DNA of 64,000 nucleotides from Paralcaligenes sp. KSB-10 (GTDB taxonomy: Bacteria; Pseudomonadota; Gammaproteobacteria; Burkholderiales; Burkholderiaceae_B). The notes under the pieces are model-generated. The model ran no database searches, was not told the DNA's origin, and saw nothing but the letters and a program-made list of their open reading frames with translations. Positions 44,687 through 53,780 of this stretch are shown piece by piece. The position numbers were made by a program, and so were the translations under genes. Position 1 is the first letter of the stretch. Each line of letters begins with the position of its first letter. Location: NCBI RefSeq assembly GCF_021266465.1, contig NZ_CP089848.1, forward strand, positions 496,001 to 560,000, written 5' to 3'.

Positions 44687-44986
44687 ATGAAACGATTCGG
44701 CATTTTGATACTGACTGGAATTGCAGCGGCAAGCGTGTCCAGCGCTGCTGCCGCCCATGTCGACCTTGATGTATTTCTCGGTATTCCCCTTCCTGTGATC
44801 CAGCCCCCGGTGGTCGTCTACCGCGAGCCGCCTCCCGTAGTGTATAGGGAGCCGCCCGTAGTTTATGGGCCGCCCGTTGTGTATGGATACCCGGGCTATG
44901 AGGAGCGGGAAGATCGTCATTGGCGAGATAGGGATTGGAATAGAAAATGGAGCCGCCATCACCAAGAAGAGGACGACGACGATTAA
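44687..44986 (+). CDS. Small secreted protein with PPVVY-type repeats
   Basis: A 99-residue protein with a signal peptide (about residues 1-22, ending AAAAH), a proline-rich centre with repeated REPPPVVY and PPVVYG units, and a charged, His/Asp-rich tail ending in DDDD. The start at 44687 has a GGAG Shine-Dalgarno. The composition is like extracellular or cell-wall-associated proteins and the acidic end may bind metal. No family is recognised. Confidence 0.7.
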   Translation: MKRFGILILTGIAAASVSSAAAAHVDLDVFLGIPLPVIQPPVVVYREPPPVVYREPPVVYGPPVVYGYPGYEEREDRHWRDRDWNRKWSRHHQEEDDDD

Positions 44987-45051
44987 TAATGGGCGTGCGA
45001 TAGGCTCGATTCACAAGCCAGCAGATTGCTATTTATGGCGAGGCCGCTTGC

Positions 45052-45837
45052 TCATACCTCTTCCTGCGGCACTGAGACTTTATTGCGCTTGACCGTCAAA
45101 TACGACACCAGCGCAAAGATCGTTCCAAGAAACAGGGCGCTGGTTCCGACCGTGCCCAGGCCAAGTCCGCCACTATCGGGCGATTGAGAAAGAAAGTCGC
45201 CGCACGATGCGCCGAAGGGGCGGGTAAGAATGTAGGCTATCCAGAATGCCGCTATTGCATTGGCCCCAAAGGCATAGTGTGCAAGGGCAACCAGGCCGAT
45301 CAGCGCGCCAAAGATCAGCGCCGATGCCGCATAGCCAAGCTGCAGGCCTTCCGCGGCCAAATCCCCGGCCGCAGTGCCCAGAGCAAACGTAAAGAGGATT
45401 GCCGCCCAATAAAAAAGCTCGCGCCTGGTGGTGCAAATAGTGTGGATCGAAAGCGTTTTTTCGCTGATATACCAACTGACGAATGTTGCTGCCAGTGCTG
45501 CGCTGAACACTGCCGTGGTGGCCTGCAGCGACACACCGAAATTATCGACCAGATTATCGGTAAGAAGCGTGCCGAAAATGCTGAGCAGGACTACGGTAGC
45601 CCAGTAGATCCAGGGAATGTATTTGCCGGCCCGAAGCTGGACAAGGAGAAAACCCAGCAGAACCACCCCCATGACAATGGACGTCCCGGTCAAGCCCAGG
45701 TGCATATTGACGTTGAGAAAATCGGCGGCCGTTTCTCCGACCGTAGTCGCCATGATCTTGATGACCCAGAAGAAAATTGTGACTTCCGGAACTTTGTTCA
45801 GCATCGTCCGTATATCTTGGTTCGTGGGCGTATTCAT
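45052..45837 (-). CDS. COG4705-like multi-pass membrane protein
   Basis: A 261-residue integral membrane protein with about eight helices. Short segments recur: TTVGETAADFLN (about 30), TLLTDNLVDNFG (about 90), GTAAGDLAAEG (about 155) and FGASCGDFLSQ (about 215). Each places Asp or Glu in a membrane helix, suggesting repeats. The protein is widespread without an assigned function; transport is possible. The start at 45837 (MNTPTNQ) is preferred over 45855. Confidence 0.75.
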   Translation of the reverse strand: MNTPTNQDIRTMLNKVPEVTIFFWVIKIMATTVGETAADFLNVNMHLGLTGTSIVMGVVLLGFLLVQLRAGKYIPWIYWATVVLLSIFGTLLTDNLVDNFGVSLQATTAVFSAALAATFVSWYISEKTLSIHTICTTRRELFYWAAILFTFALGTAAGDLAAEGLQLGYAASALIFGALIGLVALAHYAFGANAIAAFWIAYILTRPFGASCGDFLSQSPDSGGLGLGTVGTSALFLGTIFALVSYLTVKRNKVSVPQEEV

Positions 45838-45922
45838 AATAGCTCGCTTAAACAAGGTAGGAAATTAATGGGCAACGACGGTTGCCGACCTGGCTGAGAA
45901 AACCCGGGTGCCGGGCAGGGCG

Positions 45923-46519
45923 CTACCATTTCACCCAGCCCCGCCGGATCAGCGGCGCGAACGCGATGCGGTATATCGCCACGGCCCAACGAAAGGCAGG
46001 CTCCATGACGCGGCATCCAGCCCGCCAGCACAACCCTGCGCTGCAAGCCGCGACCACTGCCGCTCCAGCCATATCCAGGGGAAAGTGCACCCCCAGGTAA
46101 ATGCGCGCCCAGGCAACGGGCAAGCCCAGAATGGCCAAGGCCGCTCCGCCAGCACGTAAACGGGGATGCATTAAAAAGCTGAATGAAACAGCCCAAAGCA
46201 GGGTTAGATGATCGCTTGGAAATGAGGAGTCGGGGGCATGTGCGATGAATGTGTGGCCCAGTCCAATCATGAAGGGACGGGGATGTTGCCACGCCAGCCC
46301 AATCGCCTGATTGGCAAGCAGCCCCGCCAAACCTGAAGCGGCCGCTTCGAACATCATCTTGCGTACGCTATCGTTCCCCTTGAGCCAGCCAAGCACCAAG
46401 ACGGCCGGCACGATCCAGATGACGTAGTTGGCCAGCGCCTGTGCAATCGCAAGCAATGCCGCATGAGGGTGCTGTGGCGCATTGATCAGCAGAAACAGCG
46501 CAATATTGAGTTTTTCCAT
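45923..46519 (-). CDS. PAP2-family phosphatase (undecaprenyl-diphosphatase-like)
   Basis: A 198-residue membrane phosphatase of the type 2 phosphatidic acid phosphatase family. Conserved signature motifs are KGND...R (early), HPRPF, PSDHLTL with the catalytic histidine, and the C-terminal GVHFPLDMAGAA. It is similar to bacterial BcrC, which dephosphorylates undecaprenyl diphosphate. The start may also be a GTG at 46528, three codons earlier. The role in cell wall lipid recycling is inferred. Confidence 0.86.
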   Translation of the reverse strand: MEKLNIALFLLINAPQHPHAALLAIAQALANYVIWIVPAVLVLGWLKGNDSVRKMMFEAAASGLAGLLANQAIGLAWQHPRPFMIGLGHTFIAHAPDSSFPSDHLTLLWAVSFSFLMHPRLRAGGAALAILGLPVAWARIYLGVHFPLDMAGAAVVAACSAGLCWRAGCRVMEPAFRWAVAIYRIAFAPLIRRGWVKW

Positions 46520-46592
46520 ATGCGGCACAGTACAGGGCCAGACTTAGCTGATACTGAGCGGCATGACTGCACACACGGGTGTTGCCGGATAG

Positions 46593-46838
46593 GTGACCGC
46601 ACTCGTTTCCCATCCCGACAAAGTAAATGCACATGCGAACCTGAGGGCGGTACAAACCGATGTTCTCAACGAAGCGACGCTGGCCACTCAGTTGCGAGGC
46701 CATGATGCCGTTATCAGCGCCTTCAGTGGTCACGCGCAGGGCGATAGCAAAATCTCCCTGCAGGACTATGCGGTGGCGATGATGGACGAACTCGAAAAGC
46801 CAGCCCATTCGCGCCGGCGTTTCACTGTGGGTTATTGA
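46593..46838 (+). pseudogene. Remnant of an NAD(P)H-binding (NmrA/YwnB-like) protein gene
   Basis: An 81-residue frame matches two distant parts of an NAD(P)-binding oxidoreductase. The first half ([20 protein letters not shown]...HDAVISAF, given in parts) is the Rossmann beta2-beta4 area, and the second ([21 protein letters not shown]) is the C-terminus. About 100-130 residues between them are missing, and a stop codon precedes the fragment where the glycine-rich loop should be. The gene is decayed by an internal deletion. It is next to the convergent PAS gene. Confidence 0.72.
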
Positions 46839-47201
46839 TCAGGAATCCATCCGCCGCGCCATGGCAACCGAGCCGACGGATTGCCCCGACGCGTCGCGAA
46901 TGACGGCAAAGCTCATTTGCACGTAAAGCCTGTTGCCCGATTTGCACAAGGCGCGCGTCCGGGTGGGGGCACCGCCCAGTCGAGTCTTGCCGGTGGCCAT
47001 CGCCAGGGAAAAACCTCGCCAATGAGCTTCCCGCAAACGCTCGGGGATAATCAGATCGACACTCATGCCAATGGTCTCGGCGGCGCTGAACTCGAACAAG
47101 TGTTCAGCAGCCTGGTTCCAGATACGAATGATTCCCTGAGTATCGATAACGATGACGGCATCGGCAGTCTGTTCAAGAGCCAGGGTGTGAAGTTCAGTCA
47201 T
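46839..47201 (-). CDS. Single-domain PAS protein
   Basis: A 120-residue protein that is almost entirely one PAS fold (about residues 3-115), with the typical ADAVIVIDTQGIIRIWNQAAE start and FSLAMATGKTRLG. No histidine kinase, GGDEF or HTH domain is attached. Such standalone PAS proteins sense redox, light or ligands through a partner. A cysteine lies in ALCKSGN. The partner is unknown; no kinase is adjacent. Confidence 0.8.
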   Translation of the reverse strand: MTELHTLALEQTADAVIVIDTQGIIRIWNQAAEHLFEFSAAETIGMSVDLIIPERLREAHWRGFSLAMATGKTRLGGAPTRTRALCKSGNRLYVQMSFAVIRDASGQSVGSVAMARRMDS

Positions 47202-47519
47202 GAATTTAGAATTTAAATAAGAATATTATCGTAACGAATTGATTTATAAGAATACAGTATACATTTTTGACTTGAAAGCGACTCATTTCATCAGGGCTTT
47301 CTCTCGCATATTTATCAAGAAAAATACTGGCAATTCAGAAGGATCAGGACAAACTTCTACGACGTCCGGGTACGTAGGATGCTGGAGTTTTCCGCGCTGT
47401 GGGTCTATGGGCAGGGCGCGTGGAGTTCCATCCGGGCTGAGCGTATGATTTGCACTACCGCGCAGCACTCCAACGGTGGGCAGCCTGATCCATTTCAAAC
47501 AACAGGAAGGGAGAATGTC
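47202..47519. other. Intergenic region between PAS and amidohydrolase genes
   Basis: About 318 bp. It is strongly AT-rich next to the PAS start (47205-47280), consistent with promoters. No gene or clear symmetric site was found. Confidence 0.45.
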
Positions 47520-48788
47520 ATGAATGCATTGACCTCGGCTTTGGACATAGGCGCCCAGGAATTGCTTCCCGAACTGGAAGCCATTTATAAAGACTTGCAC
47601 CGCAACCCTGAGCTTTCCATGCAGGAGGTCCGCACTGCGGGTATTGCGGCCGACTATCTGGCTGCCCAGGGTTTCGAGGTATCGCGCCGGATTGGCCTGA
47701 CAGGGGTGGTCGGCGTCTTGAAAAATGGCGCAGGCCCCACGGTCATGCTGCGTGCCGACATGGATGCGCTTCCTGTCGCCGAAGCGACTGGCTTGCCGTA
47801 TGCCAGTACCGTCAAAGCCAAGGACGAAGACGGCATCGAGGTCGACGTGTCTCACGCCTGTGGCCATGATATGCACGTCACCTGGCTGATGGGTGCGGCA
47901 CGGCTTTTGTCGCGGCACCGCAATGTGTGGAAGGGTACTGTATTGGCGGTTTTCCAGCCCGGCGAGGAAGTCGGGCGCGGGGCGCAAGGCATGATCGACG
48001 ATGGGATGCTCGAACGCTTTCCCAAACCGGACATCATTCTGGGCCAGCACGTTATGGTAGGGGAAGCCGGCACCATAGGCTATCGCAGTGGTGTCATCCT
48101 GTCCGCGGGCGACAGCATGAAGGTCAGGCTTTTTGGTCGCGGCTCGCATGGCTCGCAGCCGCAAACATCCATCGACCCGGTCATCATGGCGGCATCGACC
48201 ACAATGCGGTTGCAAACGATCGTGTCACGCGAAATCGCTCCGATAGACAGCGCGGTATTGACGATTGGGTCCTTGCAGGCCGGGACCAAGGAAAACATCA
48301 TTCCGGACGAAGCCACGCTCAAGCTGAACATACGTACCTATGACGAAGACGTGCGCGACACCATGCTTTCCGCCATCAAGCGGATCTGCTGTGCGGAATG
48401 CGCCGCGTCGAACGCCCCGCGGGAACCCGAATTCACCACGCTCAGCTCTTACCCCCTGACCCGAAACGATGTGGAGGCGACCGAAAAAGTAGCCCAGGCA
48501 TTCAAGGCGCAATTCGGCGAGCGCGCATATGAAACCAAGCCTGCCGGCGCCAGCGAAGACTTCAGCGTTTTCGGGCGCACCTGGAAAGTGCCTTATGTTT
48601 TCTGGTTTGTGGGAGGCACCGACGCCCAAACCTACATCAAGGCCAGGGAAGCGAAGCAACTGAATGCCATTCCCAGCAATCATTCACCCAGATTCGCTCC
48701 GGCACTCAACCCCACATTGAAAGCCGGGCTGCAAGCGATGCTGACGGCCACATCGGCCTGGCTGTGCGGGAAGGGGCAAAAGGAGTGA
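47520..48788 (+). CDS. M20-family amidohydrolase (hippurate hydrolase-like)
   Basis: A 422-residue M20D metallopeptidase-type amidohydrolase. The di-metal motifs are HACGHDM (about residue 118), GEEVGRGAQG, and HVMVGEAGT, with late ASEDFS for substrate binding. The family removes acyl groups from N-acyl amino acids (hippurate, IAA-conjugates). The ATG at 47520 has a GGAAGGGAG Shine-Dalgarno. It overlaps the following TRIC gene by 4 bp. Confidence 0.88.
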   Translation: MNALTSALDIGAQELLPELEAIYKDLHRNPELSMQEVRTAGIAADYLAAQGFEVSRRIGLTGVVGVLKNGAGPTVMLRADMDALPVAEATGLPYASTVKAKDEDGIEVDVSHACGHDMHVTWLMGAARLLSRHRNVWKGTVLAVFQPGEEVGRGAQGMIDDGMLERFPKPDIILGQHVMVGEAGTIGYRSGVILSAGDSMKVRLFGRGSHGSQPQTSIDPVIMAASTTMRLQTIVSREIAPIDSAVLTIGSLQAGTKENIIPDEATLKLNIRTYDEDVRDTMLSAIKRICCAECAASNAPREPEFTTLSSYPLTRNDVEATEKVAQAFKAQFGERAYETKPAGASEDFSVFGRTWKVPYVFWFVGGTDAQTYIKAREAKQLNAIPSNHSPRFAPALNPTLKAGLQAMLTATSAWLCGKGQKE

Positions 48789-49405
48789 GCATATATGCCT
48801 TGTTTACCTCGCTCGATCTGATAGGCACATTCGCTTTCGCCATCAGCGGGGCCGTTGCCGCGCATCAAAAAAAGCTGGATTTATTCGGCATCATCACCTT
48901 GGCCTACACGGCTGCCTGCGGCGGGGGCATTATCAGGGATGTATGCATAGGCGCGCTGCCGCCCGCGGGTTTGTCGGATTGGCGTTATCTTGCCTTGTCT
49001 GTCGTCGCGGCAGGCGTGGTCATAGGCTGCGGCCAACTGGTGCAAAAACTCTCCCACCCGGTACTTCTGTTCGATGCCGTGGGGCTGGGTTTTTTTGCCG
49101 TTTTTGGCGCCCACAAAACCCTGGCTTATGGTCACAGCATGGAAGCGGCCGTCATTCTTGGCATGATATCGGCGGTGGGTGGCGGCGCATTGCGTGATCT
49201 ATTTCTGAATCGCACGCCGATCATCCTGCAAAAGGAAATCTACGCCTCGGCGGCGCTCATTGCGGCGGTATTTCAGACCGGCGGCGAAGTCTTGGGCTGG
49301 TCCTTGCGCTGGGTTCCCTGGGCGGGAATAGTCTTGTGTTTTGTAATTCGCTACCTGTCGCTGCGCTTTCACTGGAATCTTCCCCGGTTTGCCAAGGACG
49401 ACTAG
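48785..49405 (+). CDS. TRIC-type (UPF0126/YadS) membrane channel protein
   Basis: A 206-residue membrane protein of the prokaryotic TRIC family. Two homologous repeats with the glycine motifs GGGIIRDVCIG (about 45) and GGGALRDLFL (about 135) give about seven helices. Bacterial TRIC proteins form trimeric cation channels. The GTG at 48785 overlaps the preceding stop (GTGA) and has AAAGGA in front. Coupling with the amidohydrolase may be only for expression. Confidence 0.86.
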   Translation: MSIYALFTSLDLIGTFAFAISGAVAAHQKKLDLFGIITLAYTAACGGGIIRDVCIGALPPAGLSDWRYLALSVVAAGVVIGCGQLVQKLSHPVLLFDAVGLGFFAVFGAHKTLAYGHSMEAAVILGMISAVGGGALRDLFLNRTPIILQKEIYASAALIAAVFQTGGEVLGWSLRWVPWAGIVLCFVIRYLSLRFHWNLPRFAKDD

Positions 49406-49461
49406 AAATCGACCGCGTGCCACCGTAAAAAAAGAGCGGCGAACTGGGGTAAAAAAATAGT

Positions 49462-49520
49462 TATTGCCACGGGCAATAGACGTGATATATTAGTATTTCA
49501 AGATGACATCATACATCTTG
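49462..49520. promoter_or_regulatory. Two inverted repeats upstream of second ABC operon
   Basis: The first has arms TATTGCC and GGCAATA (49462-49468, 49472-49478) with a 3-base spacer. The second has arms CAAGATG and CATCTTG (49499-49505, 49514-49520) with 8 bases between. Both are perfect 7-bp arms and lie about 180-240 bp before the binding-protein start. They could be operators for an unlinked regulator. There is no regulator gene in this operon. Confidence 0.5.
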
Positions 49521-49702
49521 TTCTAAGCTGAAAACATAAGCAGGGCAATGGTTTACAACGGATTTTGTCCAGTGTTACGTACTCTTCAGTGCCGCGGGAG
49601 AGTACGCCGTGAGAGTAATGCGCGCATATCTGGAAGGAAATACCGTTTGGTTCAGTAGGTAAAAACCCGGTCTGACAAGGACCTCAAGGAGGAGTGGAAC
49701 AA

Positions 49703-50809
49703 ATGTCAACAAACAAAGAAACAAGACACATTACACGACGCGACGCACTGCAGGCCGGCCTGGCCCTTGCCGCGCTCCCTTTAAGCAGCTTGCTGCCAAA
49801 GAACGCAGTGGCGCAGACCCGCCCAGTAACCAAGGTGCTCAATTTCACTACGGGCGCCGACATCGCGAAGGCAGAGAAGGAGGGCGAATTCCTTTTTTAC
49901 ACTCACGACAGCGAGCCCGCCGCCGCCGGTATCATCGAAGCCTTCACCAAAGACTTCCCCAAAATCAAAGGCAAGTATGTGCGCGCGCAGAACGGCGCAC
50001 TGTTCAGCAAAATACTGGCTGAGCGCTCGGCCGGGCGCTACGACGCCGATGTCATCCAGTTCTCCGAACCTTCGACCGCGCTCGATTTCCAGAAGCGCGG
50101 CGGCTATCAGCGATACCTTTCGCCACAAGCCGATGCGTACGATCCAGGGCATCTCAGCTCGCCCGCCGGTGACTATTTCTGGGTCGCTGTGGGTTTCGCC
50201 GGCCTTGCCTATAACAGCAATCTGGTGAAGGCGGCTGATGCTCCCAAAACCTGGAAAGACGTCCTCAATCCGATATGGAAGAACTCCGTCAGCGCCAAGC
50301 AATCCACCTCGGGCATGCAGTTCGCCGAATGGTACGAGCTGCGCCGCCTTTACGGCGACGACTTCTGGAAGCAATTTGCCAAGCTTCGACCACGCGGCTT
50401 CGATTCCCGCGCGCAGGTGTTCGACCGTCTATCCAAGGGCGACGACAAGCTTTGCGTGCTGGCCGAATACGCCGGCTATATGCTTGTCAAGGACAAGGGC
50501 GCACCCGTTACCTTCGTGGCACCGAGCGATGGGCTTCCCGCCGCACCAATGCTCAACGGGATTGTCGACAAGGCGCCGCACCCCGAAGCCGCTCGACTCT
50601 TCGTTGATTGGCTGATGTCGATCCGCGGGCAGACGCATTACCAGAACAATAAATACCTTTATTACGGTTCAGTGCGTAAAGACGCGCCACCCATGCCTGG
50701 CGGCGAACGATTGCGCGATTTCAAACTACTGGTTCCGACCGACATGGCCAATTTCACAGCCAGTCACGGCCAGTTCATGAAGGAATGGAACTCCATGCTC
50801 GGACTGTAG
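49703..50809 (+). CDS. ABC transporter periplasmic substrate-binding protein (iron/phosphonate type)
   Basis: A 368-residue periplasmic binding protein with a Tat-like signal (TRRDALQAGLALAALP). It starts a three-gene importer operon with binding protein, fused permease and ATPase, the same families as the cassette at 33.3-37.1 kb but in another gene order. The ATG at 49703 is 10 bases after an AAGGAGG Shine-Dalgarno. The ligand is unknown; ferric iron and phosphonate/spermidine-like compounds are typical for the cluster. Confidence 0.88.
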   Translation: MSTNKETRHITRRDALQAGLALAALPLSSLLPKNAVAQTRPVTKVLNFTTGADIAKAEKEGEFLFYTHDSEPAAAGIIEAFTKDFPKIKGKYVRAQNGALFSKILAERSAGRYDADVIQFSEPSTALDFQKRGGYQRYLSPQADAYDPGHLSSPAGDYFWVAVGFAGLAYNSNLVKAADAPKTWKDVLNPIWKNSVSAKQSTSGMQFAEWYELRRLYGDDFWKQFAKLRPRGFDSRAQVFDRLSKGDDKLCVLAEYAGYMLVKDKGAPVTFVAPSDGLPAAPMLNGIVDKAPHPEAARLFVDWLMSIRGQTHYQNNKYLYYGSVRKDAPPMPGGERLRDFKLLVPTDMANFTASHGQFMKEWNSMLGL

Positions 50810-50820
50810 GAGCTCGGCCC

Positions 50821-52530
50821 ATGTTCGCAGCGCAAATACGCTTCGCACCTCGCCGGGTGCTGTCCGGCCAAATGGCCCCCATGGCAATGGTTGTCGCCGT
50901 GGTAGCCATTTTTGTTCTATATCCCATCTATTATCTGGTGCAGGCATCGCTCGATGTGGGCGACTCAAGCGTCCGGCCGCCGACCGCCTATGGATTCGAC
51001 AATTTTGCCGCAATGTCGGATTACTGGGGAATCATGCTCAACACACTGAGCGTGACTTTCATGGCGACGGCCGTGGCGCTGTTTTTCGGCTTTCTGATCG
51101 CCTGGATACTGACTCGCACCAATGTGCCGTTCCGGCGAACGCTGGAACAGATGATGGTCGTGCCGTACTATGTCACGCCATTGCTGGGGGCACTGGCCTG
51201 GAATCTTCTGGGGGCTCCGGAAAGCGGCTTCATCAATCAACTCTGGCGCAGCATGGGCGGGCAGGGTGCACTGATCAACATCAACTCGGCGGTCGGTATC
51301 GCCTGGGTGATGGCCCTGTTCGAGGGGTCGGTCGCGTTCGTCATGATCGGCGCCGTAATGAAGTCGATGGACCCGTCGCTCGAAGAGGCCTCGCAGATCA
51401 TTGGAGCGGGCCGTTTGCGCACAATGTTGAAGGTGACGTTGCCGCTGGTCGCGCCCGGGGTTCTGGGTGCGACGATTTTCGTGTTTGCCGAGATGCTGGG
51501 TTCGTTCTCGGCAGCATTGGTCCTTGGTACACCTTCGCGATTCTATGTCATTACAACCGCCATCTATCAGTTTGTGCTGCAATACCCGCCGCGCACGCCG
51601 CTGGCCGCCGCCATGGGGGTTTCGCTGTTCGCCGCAATGTTCCTGATGCTTACCCTTTATCGGCGCATCATCGCCAATCGCAGCTACGTCACCGTCAGCG
51701 GCAAGGCGTTCCGTCCCCGTATCATGGACGTGGGCTGGCTGCGCTGGGCGCTGTTCGCCATCTGCATGGCCTACGTGTTCCTGTCGGTGATATTGCCAGT
51801 GGCGACGCTGGTATATGCTTCGGTGCAGAAGCTGGCCGTAGCCTTTCCAAAAATTGACAACTTCACGCTGGAAAATTATCGCACCGCTTTTTCCCTGAAC
51901 GCTGTTCGCTCGGCGCTGTGGAACAGCCTTCTGCTCGGGTTGCTGACCGCAACGATAGGGGTCGCCATAACCGGACTGCTGTCGTGGATCATTCAGCGCA
52001 GCAACATGCCGGGGCGCGGGGCGCTTGAATACATAGTCATGTTTCCCCAGGCCGTTCCGCGGCTGGTCTTCGCGTTCGGCATGATGTGGGCCTGGCTGGT
52101 GTTTCCGATCCCGATCTACGGTACCTTCTGGATCCTGCTGATTGCCTATCTGACTGTATTCCTGCCACTGGGAGTGCGTACAATTTCGAGCGTGATCGTG
52201 CAGCTCGACAAGAGCCTCGACGAATGCGGCCAGGTCAGTGGCGCATCGTGGAGCTATCGTATGCGTACCATTACCGCTCCGCTGCTGCGGCCCGGGATTC
52301 TTGCCGCGTGGCTATTGATGTTCGTGGCAAGTGTACGCGAACTCGGAGCGTCCATTCTTCTGATGGGGCCGAATTCCAAGGTAATGACACCTGCCATCGT
52401 TGAAGCCTTTTTCTCGAGCAGTTCCGAGCTGACGGCGGCGATGGCGCTAATACAGACAGTCGTTGTGGGCGTGGTGATGGTCGTGTTCACACTGATCACG
52501 CGCCGGGCTTCGCAGTATGGAGGGGCATGA
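50821..52530 (+). CDS. ABC transporter permease, duplicated (ferric iron/phosphonate type)
   Basis: A 569-residue fused permease with two BPD domains. EAA-like loops are DPSLEEASQIIGAGRLRTML (about residues 183-202) and the later LDKSLDECGQVSGASWSYRM (about 460-479). It is a paralogue of the permease at 33300. The ATG at 50821 has GGAG in front. It overlaps the ATPase gene by 4 bp. Confidence 0.9.
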   Translation: MFAAQIRFAPRRVLSGQMAPMAMVVAVVAIFVLYPIYYLVQASLDVGDSSVRPPTAYGFDNFAAMSDYWGIMLNTLSVTFMATAVALFFGFLIAWILTRTNVPFRRTLEQMMVVPYYVTPLLGALAWNLLGAPESGFINQLWRSMGGQGALININSAVGIAWVMALFEGSVAFVMIGAVMKSMDPSLEEASQIIGAGRLRTMLKVTLPLVAPGVLGATIFVFAEMLGSFSAALVLGTPSRFYVITTAIYQFVLQYPPRTPLAAAMGVSLFAAMFLMLTLYRRIIANRSYVTVSGKAFRPRIMDVGWLRWALFAICMAYVFLSVILPVATLVYASVQKLAVAFPKIDNFTLENYRTAFSLNAVRSALWNSLLLGLLTATIGVAITGLLSWIIQRSNMPGRGALEYIVMFPQAVPRLVFAFGMMWAWLVFPIPIYGTFWILLIAYLTVFLPLGVRTISSVIVQLDKSLDECGQVSGASWSYRMRTITAPLLRPGILAAWLLMFVASVRELGASILLMGPNSKVMTPAIVEAFFSSSSELTAAMALIQTVVVGVVMVVFTLITRRASQYGGA

Positions 52531-53711
52531 TGTTGCAACAAGAGAAAGCCGAACGGCCGGAAATCGAGGTCGAAAATCTAACGATCCACTATGGTTCCAC
52601 GCTTGCAGTTGGTCCAGTGAGTTTCTCGGTCAAGCAGGGCGAGCAACTAACGCTGCTTGGGCCGTCCGGCTGCGGAAAGACCACGACATTGCGGGCGATT
52701 GCCGGGTTGGAACGGCCCAGCGGGGGGGCGATCCACATCGGCGGCCGCACCATGTACGATGCCGCGCAGGGCATCAACCTGCCGGCGGAGCGGCGCGGAC
52801 TGTCGATGGTATTCCAGTCTTACGCGATCTGGCCGCACATGACTGTATTCGAGAACGTGGCCTACGGCCTGAGGGTAAGGCGCAAGAGCGCGGCCGAAAT
52901 CAAGGAAAAAGTCGGCCAGGCGCTGGCCTTGGTGAAGATGGAGGCCTATGCAAGCCGTAACGCTTCACAACTGTCCGGCGGGCAGCAGCAACGCGTGGCA
53001 TTGGCCCGGGCGTGCGCCTTTTCACCCCAAGTACTGCTGTTCGACGAACCACTGTCCAACCTGGACGCGAAGCTGCGCTCGGAAATGCGCATCGAACTGC
53101 GGGAACTGCAACATAGCCTGGGTGTCACATCGGTTTACGTTACGCACGATCTTGAAGAGGCGCTGGCCATGTCGGACAATATCATTGTCATGCGTGGCGG
53201 CCACATCGAACAGGCTGGATCCCCCGGCGAGATCTACAATTATCCCCGCACCGCATTCGTTGCGGATTTCGTCGGTTCCGCCAATCTGATCAGTGGCCGG
53301 CTGCGCCACGATCTGGCCCAGGATGGGCTGATCGCACTGGAAGCCGACGGCGGCAATATCGTGCACGGCACCGCCTGCAACCGCTCGCCCGGACCGGACC
53401 CCATGATGTCGGTGCGCACCGTCCATCTGCAGCTAAGTGCCGAGCCGCCACCGGACCAGATCAATGTCTGGCCTGTCGTCGTCAGGCGCGCCGTATTTCT
53501 GGGCGATCTGACACAGGTGCATGTCGATTGGGGCAACCGCGAAATTGTGATCCGGCAAACCAAGGCCGAGACCCTGACGCAGGGTTCGACCGCCTATCTG
53601 TCCATCAATCCCGAACATTGCGTTCTTCTGGAGCCAGGTGCATTACCCGAGCCGGAGCATGTTGCCCGGTCCATGCAAAAACCGGTGCTAGCGGCCCCTC
53701 TGATCGACTAA
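52527..53711 (+). CDS. ABC transporter ATP-binding protein (FbpC/PotA type)
   Basis: A 394-residue ATPase: Walker [12 protein letters not shown] (about 50-60), signature LSGGQQQR, Walker [13 protein letters not shown], and a C-terminal TOBE region longer than the 361-residue paralogue. Two tandem Met codons open the frame at 52527. It powers the importer of the preceding two genes. The operon may continue with the SDR gene 70 bp downstream. Confidence 0.92.
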   Translation: MMLQQEKAERPEIEVENLTIHYGSTLAVGPVSFSVKQGEQLTLLGPSGCGKTTTLRAIAGLERPSGGAIHIGGRTMYDAAQGINLPAERRGLSMVFQSYAIWPHMTVFENVAYGLRVRRKSAAEIKEKVGQALALVKMEAYASRNASQLSGGQQQRVALARACAFSPQVLLFDEPLSNLDAKLRSEMRIELRELQHSLGVTSVYVTHDLEEALAMSDNIIVMRGGHIEQAGSPGEIYNYPRTAFVADFVGSANLISGRLRHDLAQDGLIALEADGGNIVHGTACNRSPGPDPMMSVRTVHLQLSAEPPPDQINVWPVVVRRAVFLGDLTQVHVDWGNREIVIRQTKAETLTQGSTAYLSINPEHCVLLEPGALPEPEHVARSMQKPVLAAPLID

Positions 53712-53780
53712 GCGTGACCAAGAATTTGCTCATTGCCTGATCTGGCGTTTTTCCCTATTCCATTTTTTCCGAGACTGTTC

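Noticed and set aside
47283-48215. 310-residue minus-strand ORF over the M20 amidohydrolase
   Set aside because: Antisense to HACGHD-type metal motifs of a real gene; composition is that of a shadow frame.
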